NCBI RefSeq assembly: GCF_000775915.1
Contig: NZ_BBLT01000001.1
Coordinates: 496,001-560,000 of the forward strand
DNA from: Sporocytophaga myxococcoides
GTDB taxonomy: Bacteria; Bacteroidota; Bacteroidia; Cytophagales; Cytophagaceae
Length of the DNA: 64,000 nt
Reading direction: 5' to 3'
Shown here: positions 52,792 to 61,414 of the stretch, one piece after another
Numbering within the stretch: the first letter of the stretch is position 1
How the letters are laid out: the number at the start of each line of letters is the position of its first letter
Notes under the pieces: generated by a model
The model's input: only the letters and a program-made list of their open reading frames with translations
The model's database searches: none
Told to the model about the DNA's origin: nothing
Position numbers and translations under genes: made by a program

Positions 52792-53721
52792 ATGAGAAGA
52801 TTTATTGATCCCCATGTCCACATGGTTTCAAGGACTACCGATGATTATCAGAGAATGGCTGAAGCAGGAATAGTTGCTGTCATTGAACCTTCTTTCTGGG
52901 TAGGACAGCCACGTACTGAAGCAGGTTCTTTTAAAGATTATTTTAGTGGACTTATTGGCTGGGAAAGATTTCGCGCAAGTCAATTCGGGATCATGCACTA
53001 TTGCACAATAGGTCTTAATTCAAAGGAAGCCAATAATCAGCAGTTGGCTGAATCTGTTATGAACATTCTACCTTTGTTCTTGTGTAAAGAAAGGGTTGTG
53101 GGAGTGGGGGAAATCGGATATGATGAACAAACTCCATTGGAAGAAAAATATTTCAGACAACAGTTGATTTTATCTAAAGAGACTTTGTTGCCTGTACAAA
53201 TTCACACCCCTCACAGAAATAAAAAAAGAGGTACTTTAAGAAGTATGCAGGTTTGTCTTGAACATAAAATTGATCCTTCATGGGTCCTGATTGATCATAA
53301 CAATGAGGAGACAATAAAGGATGTATTGGATCATGGATTCTGGGCTGCTTTTACCATTTATCCGAATACGAAAATGGGAAATGAAAGAATGGTGGAAATT
53401 GTAAAAAAATATGGCAGTGAAAGAATCATTATTAACAGCGCAGCGGATTGGGGGATAAGCGATCCATTAGCTGTTCCCAAAACTGCCTTGTTAATGGAAG
53501 AAAAAGGTATTTCTTCAACAGACATCGATAAAGTCTGTTATCTCAATGCTCTCCGTTTTTTTGCTCTGAGCGGAAAAATTAGGGAGTCCGATTGGTTAAA
53601 TACTGAAGAAAATATTGAGAATACTTACAATGGTAATTCAGTATTGAGGGGAGATCAGAAGCTGAAAAAAGTTGATCGAAGGTCTTTGCCAAAAAATGAT
53701 AGTTCAAATACAATTGTCTGA
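52792..53721 (+). CDS. eboB: EboB, TatD-family metal-dependent hydrolase
   Basis: 309 residues from ATG 52792. An amidohydrolase/TatD TIM barrel: metal ligands in FIDPHVHMVSR (DxHxH), Glu in VGVGEIGYDEQTPLEEKYF, His in LPVQIHTPHRNK and VLIDHNN, and Asp in NSAADWGISDP. TatD proteins are metal-dependent DNases or hydrolases; in ebo clusters the substrate is unknown. The frame can be extended 24 codons upstream into eboA, but ATG 52792 fits the family start. Its stop TGA overlaps the ATG of eboC (ATGA/TGATG coupling). Confidence 0.92.
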   Translation: MRRFIDPHVHMVSRTTDDYQRMAEAGIVAVIEPSFWVGQPRTEAGSFKDYFSGLIGWERFRASQFGIMHYCTIGLNSKEANNQQLAESVMNILPLFLCKERVVGVGEIGYDEQTPLEEKYFRQQLILSKETLLPVQIHTPHRNKKRGTLRSMQVCLEHKIDPSWVLIDHNNEETIKDVLDHGFWAAFTIYPNTKMGNERMVEIVKKYGSERIIINSAADWGISDPLAVPKTALLMEEKGISSTDIDKVCYLNALRFFALSGKIRESDWLNTEENIENTYNGNSVLRGDQKLKKVDRRSLPKNDSSNTIV

Positions 53722-54614
53722 TGGGAAAGTTACAGGCATATTTAACAATCGCGAGACCTGCCAATCTGTTGTCGTCTGCTGCCGATGTTATGAACGGTGC
53801 ATTCATTGCGACCTCTTCATTAGCTTTGTTTGACGATAATTCTTTGTTGTGGAAGGCTTTGATGCTTGTGTTATCCACAGCATGCCTTTATGCTGGAGGA
53901 ATTGTATTTAACGATGTCTATGATTATGACATAGACAGAATAGAACGTCCTGAAAGAATGATTCCGAGCGGAAAACTTACAATTACCGAAGCAAAAAGGT
54001 TTGGCATTTGTCTTTTCTTTTTTGGTGTTTTCTTTGCATTGATGGTTTCGTTCTCCAGTGCTGCTTTGGCCCTTTGTATCGTGATTTCAGCCTTTACTTA
54101 TAATGCCAAAGCTAAGCATTCTATTGTCTATGGTCCTTTAATGATGGGCATCTGCCGAGGTTTAAATATGTTGCTGGGAATTTCGATTGTGAGCAACAGC
54201 ATTATTCAACATCTTTATCTGGCATTAGTACCCTTGTTTTATATCATTGGTATTACATTAATAAGTAAATGTGAAGCAGGAAGAATTAAGAAACGTATTC
54301 TGGATGCAGGATTCTTTTTTTATCTCCTTGCCTGTTCAGGTTTGATTACAATACTCTTTATAAAAGAATTTTCATTACTAAGTATATTGCCATTTTTGTT
54401 CGGCTTTCTGCTGCTTACTTCCATACCAATTATAAAAATGCAGGTGAAAGTCAACTATGGAGTAATCAGACAGGCAGTTAAAAACGGTATAATCGGAATA
54501 ATCCTTTTGGATGCTACTCTGACCGCAGGATATGCCGGACCAGAGTTTGCTCTTGCCATATTGGCGCTGCTGCCAATGTCTATTGCTCTATCCAGATACT
54601 TTGCTGTTACCTGA
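53721..54614 (+). CDS. eboC: EboC, UbiA-like prenyltransferase
   Basis: 297 residues, about nine membrane helices. The prenyl diphosphate-binding first motif NDxxDxxxD is in IVFNDVYDYDIDRIERPERM (Asn64 to Asp72), followed by RPIPSG-type RMIPSGKL. The second Asp motif of UbiA proteins (DxxxD) is not clear; the corresponding loop reads LISKCEAGRIKKRI, similar to the SRxEVxGG type in EboC relatives. It should attach a prenyl chain to an aromatic or other acceptor in the membrane, perhaps linking the metabolite to a lipid carrier. Start overlaps the eboB stop. Confidence 0.9.
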   Translation: MGKLQAYLTIARPANLLSSAADVMNGAFIATSSLALFDDNSLLWKALMLVLSTACLYAGGIVFNDVYDYDIDRIERPERMIPSGKLTITEAKRFGICLFFFGVFFALMVSFSSAALALCIVISAFTYNAKAKHSIVYGPLMMGICRGLNMLLGISIVSNSIIQHLYLALVPLFYIIGITLISKCEAGRIKKRILDAGFFFYLLACSGLITILFIKEFSLLSILPFLFGFLLLTSIPIIKMQVKVNYGVIRQAVKNGIIGIILLDATLTAGYAGPEFALAILALLPMSIALSRYFAVT

Positions 54615-54620
54615 CTATTG

Positions 54621-54636
54621 TAAAGATAGATCTTTA
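54621..54636 (+). promoter_or_regulatory. Palindrome between eboC and eboD
   Basis: TAAAGATAGATCTTTA: 7-bp arms and a 2-bp centre in the 72-bp gap between eboC and eboD, the only sizeable gap inside the operon. A regulator site or a processing hairpin is possible; no promoter consensus accompanies it. Confidence 0.35.
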
Positions 54637-54686
54637 GTTAGATCGGGTTTCCGTTTGTTTGATTACTAATAGTTGATTGAATATTT

Positions 54687-55850
54687 ATGAAAAGTTTGCA
54701 GCAATCATTCTTAGTCCCTTTTACCTATAGTGTATTTTTTACAGAAGATATATTCGAGGAAAGAAATCATATTCTGAAAGGATTAATTAATAAGTCCCCA
54801 GACGAAAAGGTATTAGTGATATATGATGAAAATGTTCTTTGTAAAAGCGATAATTTATTAGCAGATACTAATCAATATTTTGAAAAAAACCTTCCCGGAC
54901 AGCTTACGGAAGTTATGATTCTTCCCGGTGGTGAGGCAATAAAAAATGAAACAGGGAGAGTTAATGAAATCCTTGAAGCGATTGAGAGGGGAAAGTTATC
55001 AAGACATTCTTACATAATTGTAGTTGGTGGTGGTGCCTTACTGGACCTTGCTGGATATGCTGCTTCAATTGCCCATAGAGGCATTCGTCTGATAAGAATT
55101 CCAACTACCGTTCTTGCTCAGAACGATTCGGGTGTGGGAGTGAAGAACAGTGTGAATTATTTTAATAAGAAAAATTTTCTCGGATGTTTTGCTCCACCTT
55201 ACGCTGTCATCAATGATAGAAAGTTTCTCATGACATTGGAACAACGTGACTGGATTGCCGGTATTGCTGAGGCTATTAAAGTCTCATTAATAAAAGATGA
55301 AGAGTTTTTTTATTTCATATTGAGTAATGCTTCTTCTCTTGTTGCAAAGGATCAGGATATAATGCAGGAGTTAATATACAGGTGTGCGGAACTTCATATG
55401 CAGCACATTGGTGGAGATGATCCCTTTGAGAGAGGCTCTTCTCGCCCATTAGACTTTGGACATTGGGCTGCTCATAAGCTTGAACAGATGGATATGTATC
55501 AGATAAGACATGGAGAAGCAGTAGCAGTAGGTATAGTTCTGGATGTGACAATCTCTTATCTCAGAAACTATATATCTCAGAAAAGCTGGTATCAAATATT
55601 TGACTGTATCAATCAATGCGGGTTTAAAGATATAATAGCTACTTACCTTCCGTTTCTAATCACCAATTATCTTGAATTGGAAAAAGGATTACATGAGTTT
55701 AGAGAACACCTTGGGGGAAAGCTGACGATTATGCTACTTGCCGCTATTGGAAAAGGAATTGAGGTAGGGACGATTGAAGGTGAAGAAATTTTACGAAGCT
55801 TAAAATATGCAAATTCATATTACCCAAAAAATGAAATAAGCCAGTTATGA
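54687..55850 (+). CDS. eboD: EboD, 3-dehydroquinate synthase-like (AroB fold)
   Basis: 387 residues of the sugar-phosphate cyclase superfamily. NAD-binding VVGGGALLDLAGYAASIAHR (about 112-131), the PTTVLAQNDSGVGVKNSVN block (about 145-163) and zinc ligands in GIAEAIKVSLI (Glu), RPLDFGHWAAHKLE (His) and QIRHGEAVAVG (His) are present, so catalysis is likely. It differs from AroB in the substrate loop (NDSGVGVKNSVNYFNKKNFL) and stands in an ebo cluster, so it is not the shikimate enzyme; the substrate is a yet unknown cyclisable sugar or the product feeds a metabolite. Overlaps eboE by 4 bp. Confidence 0.92.
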   Translation: MKSLQQSFLVPFTYSVFFTEDIFEERNHILKGLINKSPDEKVLVIYDENVLCKSDNLLADTNQYFEKNLPGQLTEVMILPGGEAIKNETGRVNEILEAIERGKLSRHSYIIVVGGGALLDLAGYAASIAHRGIRLIRIPTTVLAQNDSGVGVKNSVNYFNKKNFLGCFAPPYAVINDRKFLMTLEQRDWIAGIAEAIKVSLIKDEEFFYFILSNASSLVAKDQDIMQELIYRCAELHMQHIGGDDPFERGSSRPLDFGHWAAHKLEQMDMYQIRHGEAVAVGIVLDVTISYLRNYISQKSWYQIFDCINQCGFKDIIATYLPFLITNYLELEKGLHEFREHLGGKLTIMLLAAIGKGIEVGTIEGEEILRSLKYANSYYPKNEISQL

Positions 55851-57076
55851 CTTTTAAGAAAGGCTTTCATCTTACATATTGCACCAATATACATCCTGGA
55901 GAAACCTGGGAAGAGACTTTCGGAAATCTGAAAGAATATCTTCCTTCAATCAAAGAGAAGGTTAATCCTGGAAGGCCATTTGGGATCGGTTTGCGTCTGT
56001 CTGATATAGCGGCAAGAGAATTGTTAGCAAATGATAATCTCTTCAGATTTCGTCAGTGGCTGGAAGTTAACGGCTTCTATGTATTTACTATTAATGGCTT
56101 TCCCTATGGAGGCTTTCATAGAACCATTGTGAAAGATAAAGTACATCTGCCTGATTGGAATTCTCGTGAACGTATTGAGTATACAGTCCGCTTGATTAAA
56201 ATTCTGAACTTTCTTCTACCTCAAGGAATAGAAGGAGGAATCTCAACTTCTCCCGTTTCTTACAGGCATTGGTTTAAAACCAATGAGCAAATGGACCACA
56301 TATTCAGAAAGGCAAGCTTTCATTTTGCGGTAATAACGGAATACCTGATACAGTTGAAGAGTGAAAGTGGAAAAATAATTCACCTCGATATAGAACCTGA
56401 GCCAGATGGTATTATTGAAGATACCAGAGGGATGATTAATTTTTACAACAACTGGCTCCTTCCTGGAGCAATAAAGTATTTTTCTGAAGTGAAAAATATG
56501 AGTGCCCACGAGGCAGAGGCTGCAATCAGAGAACACATTAAGGTTTGTTTTGATGTATGTCATTCTTCAGTGCTCTTTGAAAGCCCCGCTGAAATGCTCG
56601 CTTTATATAAGAAAGAAAAAATAGGTATTGGTAAGATCCAGATAAGTGCTGCATTAAAGTTCCGTCCTTCAGGATTAGATCATAAAGAACTAACCAATAA
56701 GCTCAAATCTATAAGTGATAAGATTTACCTTCATCAGGTCGTGGGAAGACATCAAAAGGAAATGAAGAGATATAAGGATTTACCCGATATGATTAATGAC
56801 AATAATTATGGATCATGCGAAGAATGGAGAATCCATTATCATGTACCTCTTTTTGTATCCAATTATGGAATACTTGAATCAACTCAGAGTGATATATTAG
56901 ATGTATTTCAATTACTGCAACATCAATCTGTCACTAATGTACTTGAGATAGAAACATATACCTGGAGTGTTTTGCCTGAAGAAGTTAAAATTGATTTGAC
57001 GGAATCAATTGTAGGTGAATTTAAGTGGGTACTTGACAATTTGAAAGTTCAATATCAGAATTTATGGATAAAGTAG
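55847..57076 (+). CDS. eboE: EboE, metabolite-traffic sugar phosphate isomerase/epimerase-like
   Basis: 409 residues, TIM barrel of the xylose isomerase-like type. The family start FHLTYCTNIHPGETWEETFG and GIGLRLSDIAARELL, then FTINGFPYGGFHRTIVKDKV, are diagnostic for EboE. Acidic and His metal residues are in LDIEPEPDGIIEDT and CFDVCHSSVLFESPAEML. It probably isomerises or binds a polar substrate in the cytosol. The start overlaps the eboD stop (ATGA), and its end overlaps eboF by 13 bp, so translation is coupled through three genes. Confidence 0.92.
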   Translation: MTFKKGFHLTYCTNIHPGETWEETFGNLKEYLPSIKEKVNPGRPFGIGLRLSDIAARELLANDNLFRFRQWLEVNGFYVFTINGFPYGGFHRTIVKDKVHLPDWNSRERIEYTVRLIKILNFLLPQGIEGGISTSPVSYRHWFKTNEQMDHIFRKASFHFAVITEYLIQLKSESGKIIHLDIEPEPDGIIEDTRGMINFYNNWLLPGAIKYFSEVKNMSAHEAEAAIREHIKVCFDVCHSSVLFESPAEMLALYKKEKIGIGKIQISAALKFRPSGLDHKELTNKLKSISDKIYLHQVVGRHQKEMKRYKDLPDMINDNNYGSCEEWRIHYHVPLFVSNYGILESTQSDILDVFQLLQHQSVTNVLEIETYTWSVLPEEVKIDLTESIVGEFKWVLDNLKVQYQNLWIK

Positions 57077-58449
57077 TTGTAATTAACCTTGTAGCTTTGT
57101 CTTCAAAGTTGCTTGGAGATTCTACTCCTTTTTTGAAGGAGTGGTCCTCCGGAAAAAAAGCAGTGCCTGTTAGACCAGCATTTCCTGCAGTTACATGTAC
57201 CGCTCAAAGTAATTATTTAACAGGTAAAACTCCCTCGGAGCATGGTATTGTCGGGAATGGGTGGTATAGTCATGATGATTGCGAAATAAAGTTCTGGAAA
57301 CAATCCAATAAACTTGTCCAGTCTGAAAAGATTTGGGATGTAGCAAAAAAGATTGATCCTAATTTTACATGTGCCAATATGTTCTGGTGGTACAATATGT
57401 ATTCATCTGCTGACATTTCCGTAACTCCGAGACCACAGTATCATGCCGATGGAAAAAAACTACCTGATATTTACTCTAATCCTTCAAACCTGAGAGATTA
57501 CCTGCAAAAGAAACTGGGTACATTTCCTCTTTTTAATTTCTGGGGGCCTAATACTTCTATAAAGTCGAGTAATTGGATTGCTGAAGCTTCCATGCTTGTT
57601 GATGGTATATTTAATCCAACCCTTACCTTAATATATCTGCCTCATTTGGACTATTGCCTTCAGCAATATGGACCTGACGATTCCAGGTGTAAAGCAAACC
57701 TAAAGGAAATAGACGAATTATGTAAAAGGCTGATTAATTTCTATGAAAGAAGAGGAGCGAAAGTGAATGTTGTTTCTGAATATTCCATTACGAATGTTTC
57801 CAATCCTATTCATATTAATAGAATTTTAAGGGAAAATGGATATCTGAAATTGAGAGAGGAGAGTGGTCGGGAGCTCTTGGATGCGGGAGCTTCCAAAGCT
57901 TTTGCAGTAGCGGATCATCAGATTGCACATGTTTATATTAACGATTTATCCATTAAAGAAGGTGTTAAAAAGTTACTTACATCATTCAAAGGTATTGATG
58001 TTGTTTTAAACGGACTGGATAAGGAACTTTTAAATATCGATCATGTAAGAGCTGGGGATTTAATTGCAGTTGCAGATAAGGACTCGTGGTTTTCATATTA
58101 CTATTGGATGGAAGATCAAAAAGCACCTGACTTTGCCAGAACTGTAGAAATACATAAAAAACCAGGTTATGATCCTGTTGAATTGTTTTTTAATCCTGAA
58201 ACAAAATTTATTAAAACCAAGGCAGCGTTTAAATTACTGAAGAAAAAAATGGGCTTCAGAACACTTATGGATTTTATTCCACTTGACGCAAGATTAATTA
58301 AAGGGTCACATGGAAGAGTTCCTGAGTCTAAGAGCGAATGGCCCTTGCTGATAACCAGAGAAGATTATAAATGTCCTGAAATTATTGAAAGTACGGGAGT
58401 GTATAGGGTATTATTAGATCAGGTTTTTTCTGAGGTTCCTTATCTATAG
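57064..58449 (+). CDS. eboF: EboF, alkaline phosphatase/nucleotide pyrophosphatase family protein
   Basis: 461 residues of the type I phosphodiesterase/nucleotide pyrophosphatase (alkaline phosphatase superfamily) fold. The nucleophile Thr is in FPAVTCTAQSNYLTGKTPSE, followed by HGIVGNGWY; metal His/Asp ligands include LPHLDYCLQQYGPD and ADHQIAHVY. The first metal Asp of canonical members (VxxDG near the N-terminus) is replaced by VVINLVALSS, as in other EboF proteins I recall. No signal peptide, unlike most phosphatases of this type, so it should act in the cytosol. Last gene of the ebo operon; no clear terminator follows. Confidence 0.88.
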   Translation: MDKVVVINLVALSSKLLGDSTPFLKEWSSGKKAVPVRPAFPAVTCTAQSNYLTGKTPSEHGIVGNGWYSHDDCEIKFWKQSNKLVQSEKIWDVAKKIDPNFTCANMFWWYNMYSSADISVTPRPQYHADGKKLPDIYSNPSNLRDYLQKKLGTFPLFNFWGPNTSIKSSNWIAEASMLVDGIFNPTLTLIYLPHLDYCLQQYGPDDSRCKANLKEIDELCKRLINFYERRGAKVNVVSEYSITNVSNPIHINRILRENGYLKLREESGRELLDAGASKAFAVADHQIAHVYINDLSIKEGVKKLLTSFKGIDVVLNGLDKELLNIDHVRAGDLIAVADKDSWFSYYYWMEDQKAPDFARTVEIHKKPGYDPVELFFNPETKFIKTKAAFKLLKKKMGFRTLMDFIPLDARLIKGSHGRVPESKSEWPLLITREDYKCPEIIESTGVYRVLLDQVFSEVPYL

Positions 58450-58554
58450 TTTATCTGGATTTAAAGAGAGCTCACTATCATTAGGATTTAGGAGGTGGCT
58501 ACTCTAAATAAATGATTAAATTAACTTCTTTCTGAGTGATATTCCTGTATCTGC

Positions 58555-58866
58555 ATGTTTAAGAACTTTTTAATTTTAATGTTATTTTTTTCAGTCATTA
58601 TTCCGCAGATATTTTATTATTCTGCGGGATCAGGCACGACTTTGAAGAAAAAAGTTTCATCTGTTAAGATAACTATGGATGAAGAAGAGTCTGAAGATGA
58701 TAATGAAAATGAGGAACAGAGAAAGGGTAAAGGAAAAATGTGTCTTGCATTAAAAACATTTGTATTGGAATTTCTTATTTTCAATATACAGTTTACCTAT
58801 TCAAATTCCATCCATCTTCTTGGTCAGTCTCGGAAAATGATCAGCCCACCACCTGAAGTAGCTTAG
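58555..58866 (+). CDS. Small exported protein with SPPP tail, upstream of SulP transporter
   Basis: 103 residues. N-terminal hydrophobic signal (MFKNFLILMLFFSVIIPQIF), an acidic stretch (EEESEDDNENEEQRK, about 43-57), a hydrophobic segment (CLALKTFVLEFLIFNIQFTY) and the tail SRKMISPPPEVA. The plan equals that of the protein at 12151-12507 (tail HSSPPPKQA, core YYCQIIDISIEHFLL), which precedes an efflux operon. Here a SulP transporter gene follows 99 bp downstream on the same strand. No named family known to me; a role in or near the transporter is inferred from the parallel. Confidence 0.65.
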   Translation: MFKNFLILMLFFSVIIPQIFYYSAGSGTTLKKKVSSVKITMDEEESEDDNENEEQRKGKGKMCLALKTFVLEFLIFNIQFTYSNSIHLLGQSRKMISPPPEVA

Positions 58867-58965
58867 AAACATTACCTGTAATTCAGGTTATTATCATTTC
58901 ATAATTTATCCTGCCCAATATCATTGCCAGGGGATAATAGTTTCAATCTATTTAAAATTTTTAAC

Positions 58966-60537
58966 ATGAGTTTATTACATAATCTTTCAAAACAAATATC
59001 TGCTAATGCAAAATATGATATTCCATCTGGTATAGTGGTTTTTGTAGTTGCATTACCTCTTTGTCTTGGTATTGCTTTGGCTTCAAAAGCACCACTTTTT
59101 GCAGGTATCATAGCAGGTATAGTAGGAGGGCTTGTAGTTGCGTTGCTGAGCGGCTCTCCTCTAAGTGTAAGCGGGCCAGCAGCAGGACTTACTGTTATAG
59201 TTCTTAATGCTATCACGGAGGTGGGGTACAACGCTTTTCTGGTAGGAGTATTAATTGCGGGTTCAGTACAGATTATTTTAGGATTTATAAAAGCAGGTTC
59301 AATCAGTCTTTTATTCCCATCATCAGTGATTAGAGGAATGTTGGCTGCAATAGGTATTATACTTATCCTTAAACAAATTCCGCATGCAATTGGCTATGAT
59401 GTGGATTATGAAGGCGATCTGTCATTTGAGCAGTTTGATAAGGAAAATACTTTTTCAGAACTTTTAAGGGCTTATCAGTCTTTGAATAAAGGTGCCATTA
59501 TCATATCTGTTCTGTCGCTTCTTGTGATGGTTTTCTGGAATAAAATCACCAAGGGCTTTTTAAAATCAATTCCAGCTCCTTTAATAGTGGTAGTAATAGG
59601 CTCTTTATTAAATATCCTGTTTGTAGAAAAAATTCCTACCCTGGCTTTAAGTAAAGAACATCTTGTCTTAATTCCGGAAATAAAAGGTTTGGATTCTCTT
59701 AAAGAACTTTTAATATTTCCTGATTTCGGCGAGGTTACAAATTTTAAAGTATGGAAAATTGGACTAACTCTGGCTGTGGTAGCAAGTATTGAAACACTAC
59801 TTAGTATTGAGGCTGTCGATAAACTGGATCCCTTAAAAAGACATACACCAACGAATAGGGAGCTCAAAGCGCAGGGAGTAGGAAATATCCTTTCAGGTAT
59901 CATGGGTGGTTTACCTATGACAGCCGTTATTGTAAGAGGAACAGCCAACGTATCAGCCGGTGCTAGATCAAAGCTCTCCTCTTTTTACCATGGTTTATTC
60001 CTTTTGCTGTGTGTTATATTTTTTCATGAAATCTTAAACAGGATCCCACTGGCAGCACTGGCTGCGATACTTCTTGTAATTGGATATAAGCTTACTAATA
60101 TAGGGTTGTACAAAGCTATTTTTAAAAATGGTGTAGAACAGTTTGTTCCTTTTATATCGACAATCCTTGCAATAGTAGTAACAGACCTTTTAAAAGGTAT
60201 AATAGTAGGCATCATTGTCGCTATTGTATTTATACTTAGACGGAATTTGAAACTTGCTTATTCCTGTTCTATGAAGGAGGATGAACATACAAAAGTTATG
60301 AGACTTGATCTCGCAGAAGAAGTTTCTTTCCTGAATAAAGCAAGTATTATGACTATGCTCCGAAATATTCCTGATTATTCAAAAGTTATTATTGATGGTT
60401 CGAAGGCGAAGTATATCGATTATGATGTGATCGAGATATTGAATGACTTTAAAATAACTGCTAAAACCAGAGGGGTGGACTTGCAGATAGAAAATATTAA
60501 AGAGAGTTATGATATAGGATATAAAAACGAAAAGTAG
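58966..60537 (+). CDS. SulP family inorganic anion transporter with STAS domain
   Basis: 523 residues from ATG 58966 (a TTG fourteen codons upstream is in frame). It begins YDIPSGIVVFVVALPLCLGI and continues with LVVALLSGSPLSVSGPAAGL and GMLAAIGIILILKQIPHAIG, the substrate-site core of SulP/BicA/SbtA-like proteins; about twelve to fourteen helices are followed by a short C-terminal STAS domain (about 425-515, VIIDGSKAKYIDYDVIEILN). It moves sulfate, bicarbonate or similar anions with Na+ or H+. In Bacteroidota many relatives are paired with carbonic anhydrase, but none is present here. A hairpin (ACCTGTAATTCAGGT, 58874-58888) lies between it and the small gene upstream. Confidence 0.92.
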   Translation: MSLLHNLSKQISANAKYDIPSGIVVFVVALPLCLGIALASKAPLFAGIIAGIVGGLVVALLSGSPLSVSGPAAGLTVIVLNAITEVGYNAFLVGVLIAGSVQIILGFIKAGSISLLFPSSVIRGMLAAIGIILILKQIPHAIGYDVDYEGDLSFEQFDKENTFSELLRAYQSLNKGAIIISVLSLLVMVFWNKITKGFLKSIPAPLIVVVIGSLLNILFVEKIPTLALSKEHLVLIPEIKGLDSLKELLIFPDFGEVTNFKVWKIGLTLAVVASIETLLSIEAVDKLDPLKRHTPTNRELKAQGVGNILSGIMGGLPMTAVIVRGTANVSAGARSKLSSFYHGLFLLLCVIFFHEILNRIPLAALAAILLVIGYKLTNIGLYKAIFKNGVEQFVPFISTILAIVVTDLLKGIIVGIIVAIVFILRRNLKLAYSCSMKEDEHTKVMRLDLAEEVSFLNKASIMTMLRNIPDYSKVIIDGSKAKYIDYDVIEILNDFKITAKTRGVDLQIENIKESYDIGYKNEK

Positions 60538-60617
60538 TCAGATCGGAAGATGCTCATAACTTTTGAAATTCTTTTATAGTTCTTTTTATGGATGTGTATG
60601 TGAAAGGAGAGAATTAT

Positions 60618-61211
60618 ATGAGAAAAATAAAAAACCTGTTATTCCTTCTGATAGGAGGAATGTTATCCTCTTGTGCTTATGAGGAAATAGGTGGGCATCA
60701 GCAGTTTACAACATCTTCTTTGCCTGGTCAGAAAGTAAGCTCTGCTGATAATCAGAATTCAGGACACCATAGCCCTAGTTATTTTCATGAGTGGTTTGAA
60801 GATGAAAAAATAACCTCAGAGCAAAATACTCTTAAGCTTAACTCTTTCGGGAACCATGTAATTTATGAAAATATGGATTATGAATATAACAGATTCAACG
60901 ATTACCTGGGGGGAAGTAATCCTCACAGATATCCTGAAGGTGATGAAAACCCTATAAGGTGGGAAGATTGGATTGGTTTGGAGGTTTATTATGCTCAGCG
61001 AGACTCTTCGTACCTGCAAAAAGGATATATATATCCTGAAACCGCATTTATTCCCCCAGGATTTTATCAATATCTTCAAAGTCAGGACTCAGCAGATGCG
61101 GAAGTACGCACTTGTTGCCCTGGAAGAAAAAAAGTAAGTGAAGCTCCTGAGGAAATTAAGAATGAAGTACTTCATGGTGAATCATGTTCTAAAATGAACA
61201 AATCATTATAG
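60618..61211 (+). CDS. Hypothetical lipoprotein
   Basis: 197 residues from ATG 60618, preceded by AAAGGAGAG; an ATG thirty bases upstream would spoil the signal. MRKIKNLLFLLIGGMLSSC has a lipobox (LSSC). The mature part has HQQFTTSSLPGQKVSSADNQ, then many aromatic residues (YENMDYEYNRFNDYLGG, WEDWIGLEVYYAQRDSSYLQ) and a C-terminal CCPGRKK. No family recognised. 80 bp after the SulP gene, same strand, so perhaps co-transcribed; followed by a terminator about 100 bp downstream. Confidence 0.7.
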   Translation: MRKIKNLLFLLIGGMLSSCAYEEIGGHQQFTTSSLPGQKVSSADNQNSGHHSPSYFHEWFEDEKITSEQNTLKLNSFGNHVIYENMDYEYNRFNDYLGGSNPHRYPEGDENPIRWEDWIGLEVYYAQRDSSYLQKGYIYPETAFIPPGFYQYLQSQDSADAEVRTCCPGRKKVSEAPEEIKNEVLHGESCSKMNKSL

Positions 61212-61312
61212 GAAGCGGTTGTATTAATAGAAGGTATGAGAGAGAGAGAAAGAAAAGTGGAGACTGGAAACCTTCGAATATCTTAAATAGCTAAACGTTA
61301 TTTAAATATATG

Positions 61313-61341
61313 AGCTGCCTGTAAAAAGGCAGCTTTTTTTA
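61313..61341 (+). terminator. Intrinsic terminator
   Basis: An 8-bp stem (61313-61320 with 61327-61334) with a 6-nt loop and at least six T residues; it should end transcripts from the SulP/lipoprotein unit. Confidence 0.85.
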
Positions 61342-61414
61342 TGTGTAATTGTTTTTCTAATGCTTAAACTGTTACCGCTTTCTTTTTAACTGATTTTGTG
61401 AGGAGGCTAATGCT

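Noticed and set aside
54687-55850. Shikimate-pathway 3-dehydroquinate synthase (aroB)
   Set aside because: The gene lies in an intact ebo cluster and the substrate loop differs from AroB; called eboD.
59475-59948. 157-codon minus strand frame
   Set aside because: Antisense to the SulP transporter core, no motif of its own.
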